Shown piece by piece: positions 1 to 13,878 of a stretch of DNA of 64,000 nt. Origin of the DNA: Micromonospora trifolii. Its GTDB lineage: Bacteria; Actinomycetota; Actinomycetes; Mycobacteriales; Micromonosporaceae. The notes under the pieces were generated by a model. It was not told the origin of the DNA. It saw only the letters and a list, made by a program, of their open reading frames with translations, and did not search any database. The DNA is taken from the NCBI RefSeq assembly GCF_022229005.1, contig NZ_JAKKFD010000009.1:116709-180708 (forward strand), given 5' to 3'. The first letter of the stretch is position 1. Each line of letters starts with the position of its first letter. Position numbers and translations under genes: made by a program.

Positions 1-492
1 TGGAAATCCCTGGGGTTGTTGGAGCTCACCGCGCTGCCGACCATTCGGGAAGAGAACTGGGTCCCGGCGGTCCGGGAGGCCGACGCCATCCTCGTCTGGG
101 GCGGCGATGTGCTGTACCTGACCTACTGGCTGCGTCAATCGGGCCTGGCCGACCTCCTGCCGTCGCTGCGTGACACTGTCTATGTCGGGGTCAGCGCCGG
201 AAGCATCGCGGTCACCGCTTACAACTGCGACGCCGAATTCGACCTCGGGTTCGTCCCGGACGGCAGCGACATGGCGCAGGACGCCGACCGGGCACTGGGG
301 CTGGTGGACTTCACCCTGTACCCCCACCTCAATCATCCGGACATGGCGGACGTCAAGCTGTCCCACGTCCAGAAGTGGGCGTCCGGGATCCCGGTCCCGA
401 CGTACGCCATCGACGACAACACCGCCATCAAGGTGGCCGATGGCACGGTTGACGTCATCTCCGAAGGCGACTGGAGACTGATCAACCCCTGA
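1..492 (+). CDS. Peptidase E-like (S51) serine peptidase, 3' part
   Basis: The reading frame is open from base 1, so the gene starts outside the window and only about 163 C-terminal residues are seen. The GGD-x-LYL segment and the GVSAGS nucleophile elbow match peptidase S51 (dipeptidase E / cyanophycinase-like), where the Ser of G-x-SAGS is the catalytic nucleophile. A YPHLNH segment follows at the position of the family's histidine-rich motif. The family usually has about 220-240 residues, so roughly 60-75 are missing. A cytoplasmic role in hydrolysing Asp-X dipeptides is inferred from the family. Family assignment is firm; the substrate is not shown. Confidence 0.85.
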   Translation, partial: WKSLGLLELTALPTIREENWVPAVREADAILVWGGDVLYLTYWLRQSGLADLLPSLRDTVYVGVSAGSIAVTAYNCDAEFDLGFVPDGSDMAQDADRALGLVDFTLYPHLNHPDMADVKLSHVQKWASGIPVPTYAIDDNTAIKVADGTVDVISEGDWRLINP

Positions 493-511
493 CCGAGGGG
501 CGGCATCCGGC

Positions 512-1021
512 TCAGTCGGTCGCGGCGAGCAACTGGTCCAGCTCCGTCACGTCGTACCACTCCAACTCGTGGTCCTCGGCGCCGTCGACCGTGAACTGGG
601 CGTCCGGGTCACCAGCCGCCGCTTCGGCCACCACGTCGGCCGCCGCGCCGATCTCCTCGGCCGCGTCCGCGCTGTCCACGTGGATGGCCGCGACGGCGCC
701 CACCGGCACGGCGTCGGCCAACGTCACGGTGCTGGAGCCCAGCTCACCGTCGCCACGACCGATCGCTGCCGACGGTAGGTCGACCGAGACGACGACGCGT
801 CGGCGGGGAGCGGTCGGGTCGGCCCGGAGCAGGTGCAGGGCGTCCTGGGCAGCCCGGGTGAAGGCGACGTACTCCAACTCCTCCTCGTCACCCTCGGCGT
901 ACCACTCGCGCAGCGCCGGGGTCACGGCGTGCGCCTGGTCGGTGGCCAGCCCCTCCTCACGCAGCCGGGCCAGCATCGGTACGGTCGCCGGCACGTACAC
1001 CCGGACAAGCTCGTCGGTCAC
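512..1021 (-). CDS. DUF6912 family protein
   Basis: A 169-residue acidic protein with no signal peptide or membrane segment. It begins with a [12 protein letters not shown] strand and carries a central [11 protein letters not shown] strand, as in the actinobacterial family DUF6912, whose function is unknown. It converges with the preceding peptidase gene (19 bp between stops). The small HTH gene downstream on the other strand is a frequent neighbour in actinobacteria as I recall it. Biochemical role unknown. Confidence 0.75.
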   Translation of the reverse strand: MTDELVRVYVPATVPMLARLREEGLATDQAHAVTPALREWYAEGDEEELEYVAFTRAAQDALHLLRADPTAPRRRVVVSVDLPSAAIGRGDGELGSSTVTLADAVPVGAVAAIHVDSADAAEEIGAAADVVAEAAAGDPDAQFTVDGAEDHELEWYDVTELDQLLAATD

Positions 1022-1238
1022 CGGTCGTCTCCCCGCGTCGTCCTCTCACCGGCGGCCGCCGGCACGGGCGCAGATCATGCCGCACGCCGTGACCGTCATA
1101 CACCCCGCCTCCGCCCGGAGGAAGCTCCCCGCCGGTGTGTCCCGCGTGGTTGGCCTCGCCCCCGACCCGGTCCGGTGCTGGGCGGCGGGGGCTGTCGGTG
1201 GCAAACTGAGCCAAACGACATCAACCCCGGGAGTTTCT

Positions 1239-1466
1239 GTGGAGCCGAGGTTCCTGCTGCTCTCCGACGTTGCCGCCGAGCTCAACGTGTCGGACTCGCA
1301 GGTCTACCACATGGTGCGCAGCGGAGAACTGCCGGCGATCAAGATCGGCGGGCGCGGCCAGTGGCGCGTCGAGCGCGCCCGCCTGGAGGAATACATAGCG
1401 CGCAAGTACGACGAGACGGCGGACTGGGTGCAGAGCAATCCGCTGGTCGACCGCGACCCCGAGTAG
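1239..1466 (+). CDS. Small excisionase/MerR-type HTH DNA-binding protein
   Basis: A 75-residue protein made almost entirely of one winged helix-turn-helix. It has LLLSDVAAELNVSDSQVYHM for the helices and a wing ending in GGRGQWRVERARLEEYI, the signature of the excisionase/BldC-like HTH_17 fold. Such actinobacterial proteins act as small transcription factors. I chose the GTG start because GGGAG sits five bases upstream and the HTH begins within ten residues; the longer in-frame frame from 591 lies antisense to the DUF6912 gene. A palindromic repeat begins 13 bp after the stop. The target is unknown. Confidence 0.85.
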   Translation: MEPRFLLLSDVAAELNVSDSQVYHMVRSGELPAIKIGGRGQWRVERARLEEYIARKYDETADWVQSNPLVDRDPE

Positions 1467-1478
1467 CCCGCGCGGGGC

Positions 1479-1557
1479 GTGATCCACTCGGTTTTGCGGA
1501 AGTCGGGGTATCCGAGCTGCTGGGACCCCGCGACACCCAGGAACCCGAGTGGATCAT
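1479..1557. repeat. Palindromic dispersed repeat, family 1, copy A
   Basis: The outer arms ATCCACTCGG (1482-1491) and CCGAGTGGAT (1545-1554) are perfect inverted repeats. The inner part carries a GCGGAAGTCGGGG-type segment. The same arms recur at about 26.6, 53.9 and 55.4 kb. The copy lies just after the stop of the HTH gene. Confidence 0.85.
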
Positions 1558-1666
1558 GCGCTTTGTCGGGCGGAGGCTGCCATCGAGCCATTGACCGGGG
1601 CCGTTCTGTCGCCCAGAATCGAGCTGGTCGGAGGCAAACGAAGGCAAACGCAAGATCAAGGGGGCC

Positions 1667-2263
1667 ATGATGAGCGGAGCGCGACCCGGTCCTTCCCGAC
1701 CACCAGTGCGGCTGCTCCCCGTCCCGCCCTTCGACCCGCCGTACGTTGACGAGGCCGACGGGTCGTACTGGCCGGCGCCGACCGACGGCCAGCTAGCCCT
1801 CGACCTGTTCGCCTCCACCCGGCCCAGCCCGGTCCGGCCGCCGGAACGGCGAGCGGCCCTGCGCTCGGTGACCAGCCGGTCCACCATCACCCACCCGGTG
1901 GCGTCGTTGCCGCCGTCGACCGTGCCGGAAACCACCCGAGCCGCGCACCGTTTCGTCGGCACCTGCCTGGAGGTGGTCAACGGCTACCGTTCGCCGGCCC
2001 AGGTGCGAGCGCTGCTCGACCCGGCCAGAGCGGGCGACCTGCTGACCGAACTCGCCCGCGCACCCGGCCGGGCCGGGACATCCCGCCGCCGCACCGGCCG
2101 ACCACTGGTCCGGCTGCTACGCCTGCGCGTCTGCGAGCCCCAGGAGACCGCGGTGGAGGCGGCGGCCGTCCTCAGCGGCGCGGGCGGCCGCAGTTGGGCG
2201 ATGGCACTGCGTCTCGAACATCGCCGGGGCCGCTGGCTCTGCGTCGCCCTACACGTGCTCTGA
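1667..2263 (+). CDS. Rv3235 family protein
   Basis: A 198-residue protein of the actinobacterial Rv3235 family, encoded near secA in many genomes. The N-terminal 90 residues are Pro/Arg-rich and look disordered. The conserved part (from about 88) runs AHRFVGTCLEVVNGYRSPAQVRALL and ends with a basic strand-rich segment closing in RRGRWLCVALHVL. The ATG is preceded by GGGG at about six bases; a second ATG follows directly. It converges on secA across a strong hairpin. No enzymatic motif is visible and its function is unknown. The RSPAQVR segment is the family hallmark I rely on. Confidence 0.8.
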   Translation: MMSGARPGPSRPPVRLLPVPPFDPPYVDEADGSYWPAPTDGQLALDLFASTRPSPVRPPERRAALRSVTSRSTITHPVASLPPSTVPETTRAAHRFVGTCLEVVNGYRSPAQVRALLDPARAGDLLTELARAPGRAGTSRRRTGRPLVRLLRLRVCEPQETAVEAAAVLSGAGGRSWAMALRLEHRRGRWLCVALHVL

Positions 2264-2299
2264 CCACACCTGCCCCGGTCGTCAACGGGGCTCAACGAC

Positions 2300-2339
2300 A
2301 CCGACGGGCCCCGGCCAGGGTAGGCCGGGACCCGTCGGT
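2300..2339. terminator. Bidirectional hairpin terminator between Rv3235-like gene and secA
   Basis: ACCGACGGG (2300-2308) pairs with CCCGTCGGT (2331-2339). After one mismatch the stem continues for eight more base pairs, closing on a six-base loop at 2317-2322. It sits between two convergent stops. Confidence 0.8.
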
Positions 2340-2397
2340 CAGACGCTGTCAGTGCGGCTGCTGTCGGCGCAGACGCTCTCGGTGCAGGTGCTGTTGG

Positions 2398-5322
<2,925 letters not shown>

Positions 5323-5490
5323 GGATCAACGCTCCCCTAGACAGTCTCGAACCATCGTAGGCGCTCCATCGGCGCGATGGTCACTGGTGGCGGTGCTCGA
5401 CCCCGCCGAACCCGACATAACTCGCGTCCGACGCACGCTCCAAACGTTATCCGGTTACGCCGTCGGCGAACGCTACGGCAGGATGCACGA

Positions 5491-6642
5491 GTGGAGCCTG
5501 TGGAGATCATCGAGGACGGCGTGCTGCTGCGGCCCTGGCGAGAGACGGATGCCGAGGCCGTGCACCGAGCCTGCCAGGACCCGGACATTCAGCGTTGGAC
5601 CACCGTACCGCGCCCGTACCGGCCGGAACACGCGCACGGATTTGTCACCGAGATGAGCCGGACGGCCTGGGCCGAGGGCACCGGGGCACCGTTCGCGGTC
5701 TGCGACCCGAGCACCGGGGAGCTGCTGGGCTCCAGCGGGCTGATCTCGATCGACAAGGACGGCACCGGTGAGATCGGCTACTGGACGGCGCCCTGGGCGC
5801 GTGGTCGGGGCGTCATGGTCCGGGCCGCCCGGGCGGTGGCCCGCTGGTCCTTCGACACCCTCGGGCTTCGCCGACTCATCTGGCAGGCCGAGGTCGGTAA
5901 CCACGCCTCCCGGCTGGTGGCCCTCCGGGCCGGTTTCCGGATCGACGGCCGGTTGCGGCTGGCCAACCCGGCGCTGCACGGCAGCGCGGACGGCTGGATC
6001 GGCTCGCTGCTGCCCGGCGAGGTGCCGGCCGCCGGGTCGACCGGGCCGGCCGGACCGGGCACCCTCGCCGCCCGGCGGGCCGCCGTCTTCGGCCGCCCGC
6101 AGCCGGTTCTGTTCGCCGAATCCAAGGCCGGCGAGCTTCGTCTGCGGCCCATGGAGGAGCAGGACCTGGACGCCGTGGTGCAGACCTCCCGGGACCCGGA
6201 AACCATCCACTGGACGACAGTGCCGGACCCGTACGAGCACGCCGACGCGCAGGGCTACCAGGCTTACGGCCGGGACGCCTGGGCTCGGGGGGACGCCGCC
6301 TGCTTCGTGATCGCCGACCCCGACGACCGGTACGCGGGCACGCTCGACGTGCGGCTCTCCCCCGCCGACCCGCTGGTGGCCGACGTCGGCTTCGTCACCG
6401 CGCCGACGGCCCGGGGTCGGGGCTATCTGCCCGCCGCCCTGGTCGCGCTGAGCGCCTGGGGCTTCAGCACGTTGGGCCTGGCGCGAATCGAGTGGAAGGC
6501 GAACGTGGGCAACACCGCCTCCCGTCGGGCGGCGGAGAAGGCGGGCTTCCTGATCGAGGGAACCGCCCGCGGCGGTGTGCAGCACCGGGGCGAACGGGTG
6601 GACGTGTGGGTCGGTGCGCTTCTCGCGAAGGATCTGGGATGA
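5491..6642 (+). CDS. Tandem GNAT-domain N-acetyltransferase
   Basis: A 383-residue protein with two RimJ/RimL-type GNAT domains (about 5-175 and 205-380). Each has the acetyl-CoA loop: ARGRGVMVRAARAVARW in the first, ARGRGYLPAALVALSAW in the second. Each ends with a GNxASR segment followed by AGF, as in ribosomal-protein-Ser/Thr-type acetyltransferases. The GTG start was chosen because AGGA lies seven bases upstream and the fold starts here; the longer frame from 5377 has an Arg-rich, non-domain N-terminus. The next gene overlaps the stop by 4 bp (ATGA), so they are translationally coupled. The substrate is unknown. Confidence 0.85.
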   Translation: MEPVEIIEDGVLLRPWRETDAEAVHRACQDPDIQRWTTVPRPYRPEHAHGFVTEMSRTAWAEGTGAPFAVCDPSTGELLGSSGLISIDKDGTGEIGYWTAPWARGRGVMVRAARAVARWSFDTLGLRRLIWQAEVGNHASRLVALRAGFRIDGRLRLANPALHGSADGWIGSLLPGEVPAAGSTGPAGPGTLAARRAAVFGRPQPVLFAESKAGELRLRPMEEQDLDAVVQTSRDPETIHWTTVPDPYEHADAQGYQAYGRDAWARGDAACFVIADPDDRYAGTLDVRLSPADPLVADVGFVTAPTARGRGYLPAALVALSAWGFSTLGLARIEWKANVGNTASRRAAEKAGFLIEGTARGGVQHRGERVDVWVGALLAKDLG

Positions 6643-7751
6643 ATCTGCGGCCGGTCGTCGAGGCGCACGGGGTGCGGCTGCGCCCCTTTCGCGCGCAGGA
6701 CAGTGCCGACGTGGTCGACGGCTGCGCGGACCCGCTGACTCAACGATTCGTGTCGAACCTGCCGCGGCCGTACACCGAGACCGATGCCCGCTGGTGGATC
6801 GACATCGGCGCCCCGGCGGCCTGGACCGGCGGCGGCACGGCGTACGCCGTCGCGGACCCCGCGACCGATCGGCTGCTCGGCGCGGTGGGGTTGAACAACC
6901 CGGTGCCCGCCCGGGGTCAGCTGGAGATTGGCTACTGGATGCGGCCGGCGGCGCGCGGTCGCGGGCTGGCCGCCGCGGCGACTCGCGCGCTGAGCGAGCA
7001 CGCGTTCGACGCCGGGGCGGCCCGACTGGACCTGCTCACCGAGCCGGAGAACGGCCCGAGCCAGCGGGTCGCGCTGGCCGCCGGCTTCCGCTACGAGGGT
7101 CTGCGTCGGTCGGCCGGTGCGTCCCGCGACGGGGGCCGGCACGATCTGCTGGCCTGGGTACGCGTCGCCGGTGATCCGCCCGGCCCGGTCGCCCGGCTGC
7201 TGCCCGACCTGCCCGGCGGGGTGCTCACCGACGAGGTGGTGGCGCTGCGCCCGCTCGCGCCGGACGACGCGGCGCTGATGTACCTGCTGCACAGCCGACC
7301 CGAGGTGGTGGCGAACCAGGCGCCGCCGGTGCCGCCAACCCGGGAGGCGATGGAGCGGCGTTGTCGTCTCGCGCAGAGCGGCTGGCTGACCGGCGAGATC
7401 GCCCGGCTGCTGATCACGGACGTGGCCAGCGGGGAGCCCGTGGGCAGTTGCGGGTTGTCGTACACCGACGTGGCCGCCGGCGAGGCGTCGGTCGGCTACG
7501 CGTTGCTGCCGGACTGGCGTGGCCGGGGGTACGCGACGCGGGCGGTCCGGTTGCTCGCGGGCTGGGCGTTCGGCCCGGCCGGTATCGCCCGGCTGTCGGC
7601 GGGCACGGTGCCGGACAACACCGCGTCGCACCGGGTGCTGGAGCGGGTCGGGTTTCGGCGCGAGGCCGTTCAGCGCGGCCGGCTGCCAGGGCTGGCCGGC
7701 GCCCGCCTGGACGACCTGACCTTCGCGCTGCTCCCCGCCGACCTCCGCTGA
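6639..7751 (+). CDS. Tandem GNAT-domain N-acetyltransferase, second of pair
   Basis: A 370-residue paralogue of the preceding gene, again with two GNAT domains (about 1-185 and 195-370). The acetyl-CoA-binding segments are ARGRGLAAAATRALSEHA and WRGRGYATRAVRLLAGWA. The ATG overlaps the upstream stop, so the two genes form a coupled pair, probably from a duplication of a double-domain ancestor. Both belong to the RimJ/RimL branch; the acceptor may be a protein N-terminus or a small amine. The pair ends in a strong hairpin shared with convergent hpf. Confidence 0.85.
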   Translation: MNLRPVVEAHGVRLRPFRAQDSADVVDGCADPLTQRFVSNLPRPYTETDARWWIDIGAPAAWTGGGTAYAVADPATDRLLGAVGLNNPVPARGQLEIGYWMRPAARGRGLAAAATRALSEHAFDAGAARLDLLTEPENGPSQRVALAAGFRYEGLRRSAGASRDGGRHDLLAWVRVAGDPPGPVARLLPDLPGGVLTDEVVALRPLAPDDAALMYLLHSRPEVVANQAPPVPPTREAMERRCRLAQSGWLTGEIARLLITDVASGEPVGSCGLSYTDVAAGEASVGYALLPDWRGRGYATRAVRLLAGWAFGPAGIARLSAGTVPDNTASHRVLERVGFRREAVQRGRLPGLAGARLDDLTFALLPADLR

Positions 7752-7756
7752 CGGAC

Positions 7757-7796
7757 CATGGAGTTGTGGTGGGCGTTTCCCCACCACAACCCCATG
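7757..7796. terminator. Bidirectional hairpin terminator between GNAT pair and hpf
   Basis: The stem GTTGTGGTGGG (7763-7773) pairs perfectly with CCCACCACAAC (7780-7790). It is extended by CATGG/CCATG (7757-7761 with 7792-7796) after one A-C mismatch, with a six-base loop. It lies between convergent stops. Confidence 0.85.
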
Positions 7797-7818
7797 ATCG
7801 ACGCGGATCGGCTACCGG

Positions 7819-8454
7819 TCAGGTGGCGAGGGAGATGATGCCGTAGTCGTACGCGTGACGCCGGTAGACGACGCTGGGGCGGCCGGACTCCTTGTCCTGG
7901 AAAAGGTAGAAGTCGTGGCCGACCAGCTCCATCTCGAACAACGCGTCGTCGATGGTCATCGGCTCGGCCGGGTGCACCTTCTCCCGGGCGATGTGCCACG
8001 GCTGGTCGTCGTGCTCCTCTTCGACGCGCTCCGCGACAGCGGTGCCGGCGCGGGCGCCATCGCTCGGCGCGCTCAGCGCGCTGGGCACCAGGTCCGCGAC
8101 CGGCAGGCCCGCGGTGGCCTCGGCGACGGAGATCGGCGCGTGCCGGCCCCGGTGTACGCGGCGGCGGTCGGCCGCGCGGCGCAGTCGGGTGTCGAGCTTC
8201 GCGATGGCCGCGTCGAGGGCGCTGTAGAAGTCGTTGGTGCAGGCTTCGGCCCGGATCACCGGGCCCCGGGAAACGCAGGTGATCTCCACCCGCTGGCAGT
8301 GGTCGGCCTGGCGCGGATTGCGCTCGTGAAACAGCTCGACATCAACGCGAATGAGTTTGTGGTCGTAGCGTTCGATCTTCGCGAGTTTCTCGGCTACGTG
8401 TACCCGGTAATGGTCCGGCACTTCGACGTTTCGGCCCTTGACCACGATGTCCAC
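7819..8454 (-). CDS. hpf: Ribosome hibernation-promoting factor, long form
   Basis: A 211-residue protein of the long HPF type. The N-terminal S30AE domain (about 1-95) starts MDIVVKGRNVEVPDHYRVHV. A linker follows, then the C-terminal dimerisation domain containing TIDDALFEMELVGHDFYLF and VVYRRHAYDYGIISL. Long HPF binds the 30S subunit and joins two ribosomes into inactive 100S particles during stress or stationary phase. The GTG start has an AGGGAGG ribosome-binding site directly upstream. The position next to comF and lpqB matches the mycobacterial order. About 246 bp upstream is gene-free and holds a possible stress promoter. Confidence 0.95.
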   Translation of the reverse strand: MDIVVKGRNVEVPDHYRVHVAEKLAKIERYDHKLIRVDVELFHERNPRQADHCQRVEITCVSRGPVIRAEACTNDFYSALDAAIAKLDTRLRRAADRRRVHRGRHAPISVAEATAGLPVADLVPSALSAPSDGARAGTAVAERVEEEHDDQPWHIAREKVHPAEPMTIDDALFEMELVGHDFYLFQDKESGRPSVVYRRHAYDYGIISLAT

Positions 8455-8667
8455 GTGACCTCCCTTGTTCGGACGGTCTTCGATCCGGTTTACCCGGCCG
8501 CGCGCCGTGGGGAGACCCGCTGGCGTCGACCGGTTGGTACGGCTACGCCTCCTCTCACCGCCGAGGGTGGTTGGAACGACCTCCTACCCCCGACAGCGAA
8601 ACGCTAACTCTTGTTTGCCCGACAGTCACCCCATGTTGCCGAGACCACCCAGGATTTTTCGCACCTC

Positions 8668-8692
8668 ATACACCAACGGGTGAAACGGAAAC
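8668..8692 (-). promoter_or_regulatory. Possible sigma-B-like promoter for hpf
   Basis: On the minus strand GTTT (8692-8689) is followed after exactly 15 bases by GTGTAT (8673-8668), close to the actinobacterial general-stress pattern GTTT-N15-GGGTAT. It would give a leader of about 200 bases before hpf. This is pattern matching only. Confidence 0.25.
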
Positions 8693-8700
8693 ACTATCGG

Positions 8701-9408
8701 TTACGACTGGTGTCTTTTCTCGGTCGCCGCGAGCACCACCGCGACACTCGGTGCCCATCCCGTCACGGTCAACACCCGGCTCGCGGCGGCGAGGGTCACG
8801 CCGGTGGTGACGATGTCGTCGAGCAGCACCACTACCGGCGCCACACCCCCCGCACGCCCCCGGACGGGCCCGGTCGAGCGGGGCTGGAAGGCCGCCTCGG
8901 CCGCCGCCGCCCGCCCGGCGCTGTCCAGGGTGACCGAGTCGGGCCGGGGCAACGCCCGCAGCGGACGATGCACCCGCACCGCCCAACCGCTGCGGCGGAG
9001 CCGGGCCGCGCAGTGCCGGGCCAGCCGGTCGAGGTGGTCCCCGTAGCGGGACCGGGCCGCCGCCGCGGTGTCCGGGACCGGAACCAACGCCAGCGGGCGG
9101 GCCCCACCGACAGCCGCCGCGACGACCTCGGCGAGCAGCGCGCCGAGCGGGCGGGCCAGCCCGTGCCGGCCGTGTTCCTTGTACGCCAGCAGAGCCTCGC
9201 GCAGCGGACCCGCATACGGACCGAGGGCGACGCAGGGCGGCAGGCCCGGCGGGGCGGGGGTGGGCCGGACCGCCCCGGGCCGCAGTTCACCCAGCGCCAC
9301 GACACAGGCTGGGCAGACCCCGTGCCGCAGGCCGGGTCGGCGCTCCCGACAACCGGCGCAGTCGGCGGGCAGCACCAGGTCGGCGAGGTCCGCCCAGAGC
9401 CCGCTCAC
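8701..9408 (-). CDS. ComF family phosphoribosyltransferase-like protein
   Basis: About 235 residues with the ComF layout. An N-terminal zinc-finger-like segment (PADCAGC ... VCPAC) is followed by a type I phosphoribosyltransferase fold with the PRPP loop VVLLDDIVTTGVTL. ComF proteins assist DNA uptake in competent species; in actinobacteria the role is unsettled. I place the start at a GTG five bases past the lpqB stop because homologues begin just before the zinc finger. An alternative GTG at 9456 would overlap lpqB by 44 bases and add a basic tail; neither has a good ribosome-binding site. It is probably co-transcribed with mtrAB-lpqB. Confidence 0.85.
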   Translation of the reverse strand: MSGLWADLADLVLPADCAGCRERRPGLRHGVCPACVVALGELRPGAVRPTPAPPGLPPCVALGPYAGPLREALLAYKEHGRHGLARPLGALLAEVVAAAVGGARPLALVPVPDTAAAARSRYGDHLDRLARHCAARLRRSGWAVRVHRPLRALPRPDSVTLDSAGRAAAAEAAFQPRSTGPVRGRAGGVAPVVVLLDDIVTTGVTLAAASRVLTVTGWAPSVAVVLAATEKRHQS

Positions 9409-9412
9409 CGTG

Positions 9413-11223
9413 TCAGTAGAGGAAGAACGGCGCCGACGGGTTGCTCGGCCGGACACCTGTCGGCACCGGGGCGATGTCGCGTACCCGGCCGGGCTCGATC
9501 CGTTCGAACGGGCTGCTGCGGTAGGCCACCCCGTTCGCCTCGTACATGTAGGCCCCGCTGGGCGCCCGCACGCTGCGGTTGGTCGGGTACGCGGTCAGGT
9601 GGGTGACCTTGGCGCCGAGTTCGGTCTTCAGCGGCGTCTCCAGGGCGCCGTCGACACTGATCTCGTAGATCGCCGGCTGGCCGACCGACCCCGCCACCAC
9701 GAGCTGGTCCTCCCTGCCCCAGTCGACAGCCGTCGGGTTGGTCAGCGAGGTGACCAACTCTCGGGGCGGGCCGATGGAGACCCCGCCGCCGTCGAGGTTG
9801 ACAGCGGCGACGTAGAGACGGCCGCCGGCGATCAGCGCCACCCGCTGGCCGTCCAACGCGGCGGCCACCGCGGTGACCCCGGCGGAGGGCAGGTTGAGGG
9901 GCACCGGATACATCCGGGCTGCCTCGTCGAACCGGTAGAGCTGCCCGTCGGCCACCACCAGGCCGCGGCTGGGGCGGTTGTCGACAGTACGCAGCCAGAC
10001 CGGTCGGCCGATCGCGGAGTAGTCGGTGCCGCTGCGGCTGAGCACGGAGACCGGGTCTGCGCCCGTGCCGACGGCGAGTCGGTACCGGTTCTTGCTGCTG
10101 CCGGCGACCACCATCGCGGCGAGGATCCGGCGGTCCTTGGCCAGCCCGAGGCTGGCGGAGACGACGTTGCGGTTGGCCTCGGGTGTCAACGGCACAGTGC
10201 CGCTGGGCTCGCCCTCGAAGTCGAGTGGGTGGATCGCGCCGTCGTACACGCCGAAGCGCTGCGGGCTGGCGGCATGCGGGTAGAGCACCTGGGAGCCTCG
10301 TCGCTCGCCCAGCTCCACAACGGGCTGCGCGTTGTTGCGGATCTTCAACTCCAGCTGGCCGGTGAGGTCGCCCAACGACCAGGCGATCTGCGTGATCAAC
10401 TGGTCGATCCCGTTCTGGTCGTCACCGGACATGTCCAGGTTGACCTCCCACCGACCGTTCCCGCCGGTGGCGTTGTTGATCAGCTCGGTGCGGTCCGGCA
10501 GCCCGACGACCCCCGGGCGCAACCAGTCGGAGGGGCCGCCGACCAGCCACTTCACCACCTCGTTGACCTGCCGCTCGACCGGCACAGCCTGCGGCCGGTA
10601 GCGCTGGTCGGGCACCAGGCGACTGCGGTCCGAACTCCAGAAGTAGATCGTCTCGTCCTGGTAGTACTGACGAAGTGCGGTGTCGCTGAGCAGCAGCACG
10701 TTGGGCGGGTTGATGATGTAGAGGCCGGCCCGGTCCTCGTTGACGCCGCTGTTGAAGGCCGCGCTGCGCAGGCCGAACTCGTACTCCGTCTCGGTCGCCA
10801 CCGGTGGGGCCAGGGTGCCGTTGGTCCGCAGCACCCCGATCTGCTGCACCGCGATCTTCACGGTCGTGGTTCTGTCGCGGTTGTCGGTGTAGACCGCCTC
10901 GCGCAGCCGGACCACGTTCAGCGCGACCTCGCTGCCCTTCTTGTCCTGTAGGCGGATCTTGTCCTCCGGGGCGATGAACGCCTTGACCCGCTCGTACGCC
11001 CGATCCGGCTCGCCTGCGGCGGCGGACAGGAAGTTGCGAACGAACGTCTCGTTGACGCTGCCGCTGGCCGTCCGCGTCGGTGGCTCACTGCCCCGACTGA
11101 TCACACCGGCCTCGGTAGCGGCGCCGCCCTTGCCGTCCACCCGCACATCGGATGCCGCCGGGATGCCACAGCCGGCGCCCAGCAGCACCATCACGCCGAG
11201 AGCCGCGAGCACAGTTGGCCGTC

Positions 11224-11227
<4 letters not shown>
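9413..11227 (-). CDS. lpqB: LpqB lipoprotein, partner of MtrAB
   Basis: A 604-residue secreted lipoprotein with an N-terminal hydrophobic stretch ending in the lipobox LLGAGC. A GerMN-like region (about 60-300) and a C-terminal beta-propeller-like half follow, ending in APFFLY. In mycobacteria LpqB binds the extracellular part of MtrB and modulates MtrA phosphorylation; this role is inferred from family and gene order. The GTG overlaps the mtrB stop by four bases (GTGA). The longer open frame to 11449 lies over mtrB and is rejected, because the signal peptide begins only at 11227. Confidence 0.95.
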
Positions 11228-12981
<1,754 letters not shown>

Positions 12982-12993
12982 AGTGCGACCAGG

Positions 12994-13683
12994 CTATCCG
13001 GTCCCCGCCTTGTAGCCCACGCCCCGCACGGTGAGGATGATTTCCGGTCGCTCCGGGTCCGGCTCGATCTTGGCTCGCAACCGCTGCACGTGCACGTTGA
13101 CCAGACGGGTGTCGGCCGCGTGCCGGTAGCCCCAGACCTGTTCGAGCAGCACCTCGCGGGTGAAGACCTGACGTGGCTTGCGGGCGAGCGCGACCAGCAG
13201 GTCGAACTCCAGCGGCGTCAGCTTCACCTCCTCGTCGTTGCGGCTCACCGTGTGCGCCGGCACGTCGATGGTGATCTGGTTGTCGGGCGGCCCGATGGTG
13301 AGCATCTCCGGGGCCACGTCCTCGCCTCGGCGCAGTCGGGCCCGCATCCGGGCCACCAGCTCCTTGGGCTTGAACGGTTTGACCACGTAGTCGTCGGCGC
13401 CGGACTCCAGCCCGAGAACGACGTCCACGGTGTCGCTCTTGGCGGTCAGCATGACGATGGGCACGCCGGACTCCGCACGGATCGACCGGGCGACGTCGAT
13501 ACCGCTCATACCGGGAAGCATCAGGTCAAGCAGCACGATATCGGGACGACTGTCGCGAAAAGCGGCCAACGCCCGCTCGCCGTCCGCCACGAACGAGGGC
13601 AGGAAACCCTCACTGCGCAGCACGATGCCGAGCATCTCGGCGAGCGCGGGGTCATCGTCGACCACCAGTACGCGGGCTCTCAT
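12994..13683 (-). CDS. mtrA: Response regulator MtrA
   Basis: A 229-residue OmpR/PhoB-type regulator. The receiver has the acidic pocket VVDDD, the phospho-acceptor Asp in DIVLLDLMLPG, the conserved Thr in MLTAKS and Lys in VVKPFKPKEL. The winged-helix DNA-binding domain ends in ILTVRGVGYKAG. It is the first gene of mtrA-mtrB-lpqB-comF. MtrA controls cell-wall and division genes in actinobacteria and developmental genes in Streptomyces. The 195 bp upstream, toward the efeB stop, holds its promoter region; I could not place a defined box. Confidence 0.97.
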   Translation of the reverse strand: MRARVLVVDDDPALAEMLGIVLRSEGFLPSFVADGERALAAFRDSRPDIVLLDLMLPGMSGIDVARSIRAESGVPIVMLTAKSDTVDVVLGLESGADDYVVKPFKPKELVARMRARLRRGEDVAPEMLTIGPPDNQITIDVPAHTVSRNDEEVKLTPLEFDLLVALARKPRQVFTREVLLEQVWGYRHAADTRLVNVHVQRLRAKIEPDPERPEIILTVRGVGYKAGTG

Positions 13684-13878
13684 GGGATTAATATTGCATC
13701 CTCATTCAGTTCGGTGGGACCGGCGTCCGCCGGTAATGCTGCGCGCCGCCGTCAAAACGGAGGCCGCGGTGCCGGGCGCACGGATGGCCGTCGCCAGGCT
13801 GCCACCATGATCCCCCTTCGACGCCGCCGGGCGCCACCGCAGGCTGGGTTGATCCGGTTGTCGTCATCCGGACGACGG

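Noticed and set aside
9068..10951. 627-codon plus-strand frame
   Set aside because: Antisense to comF and lpqB; no conserved motif.
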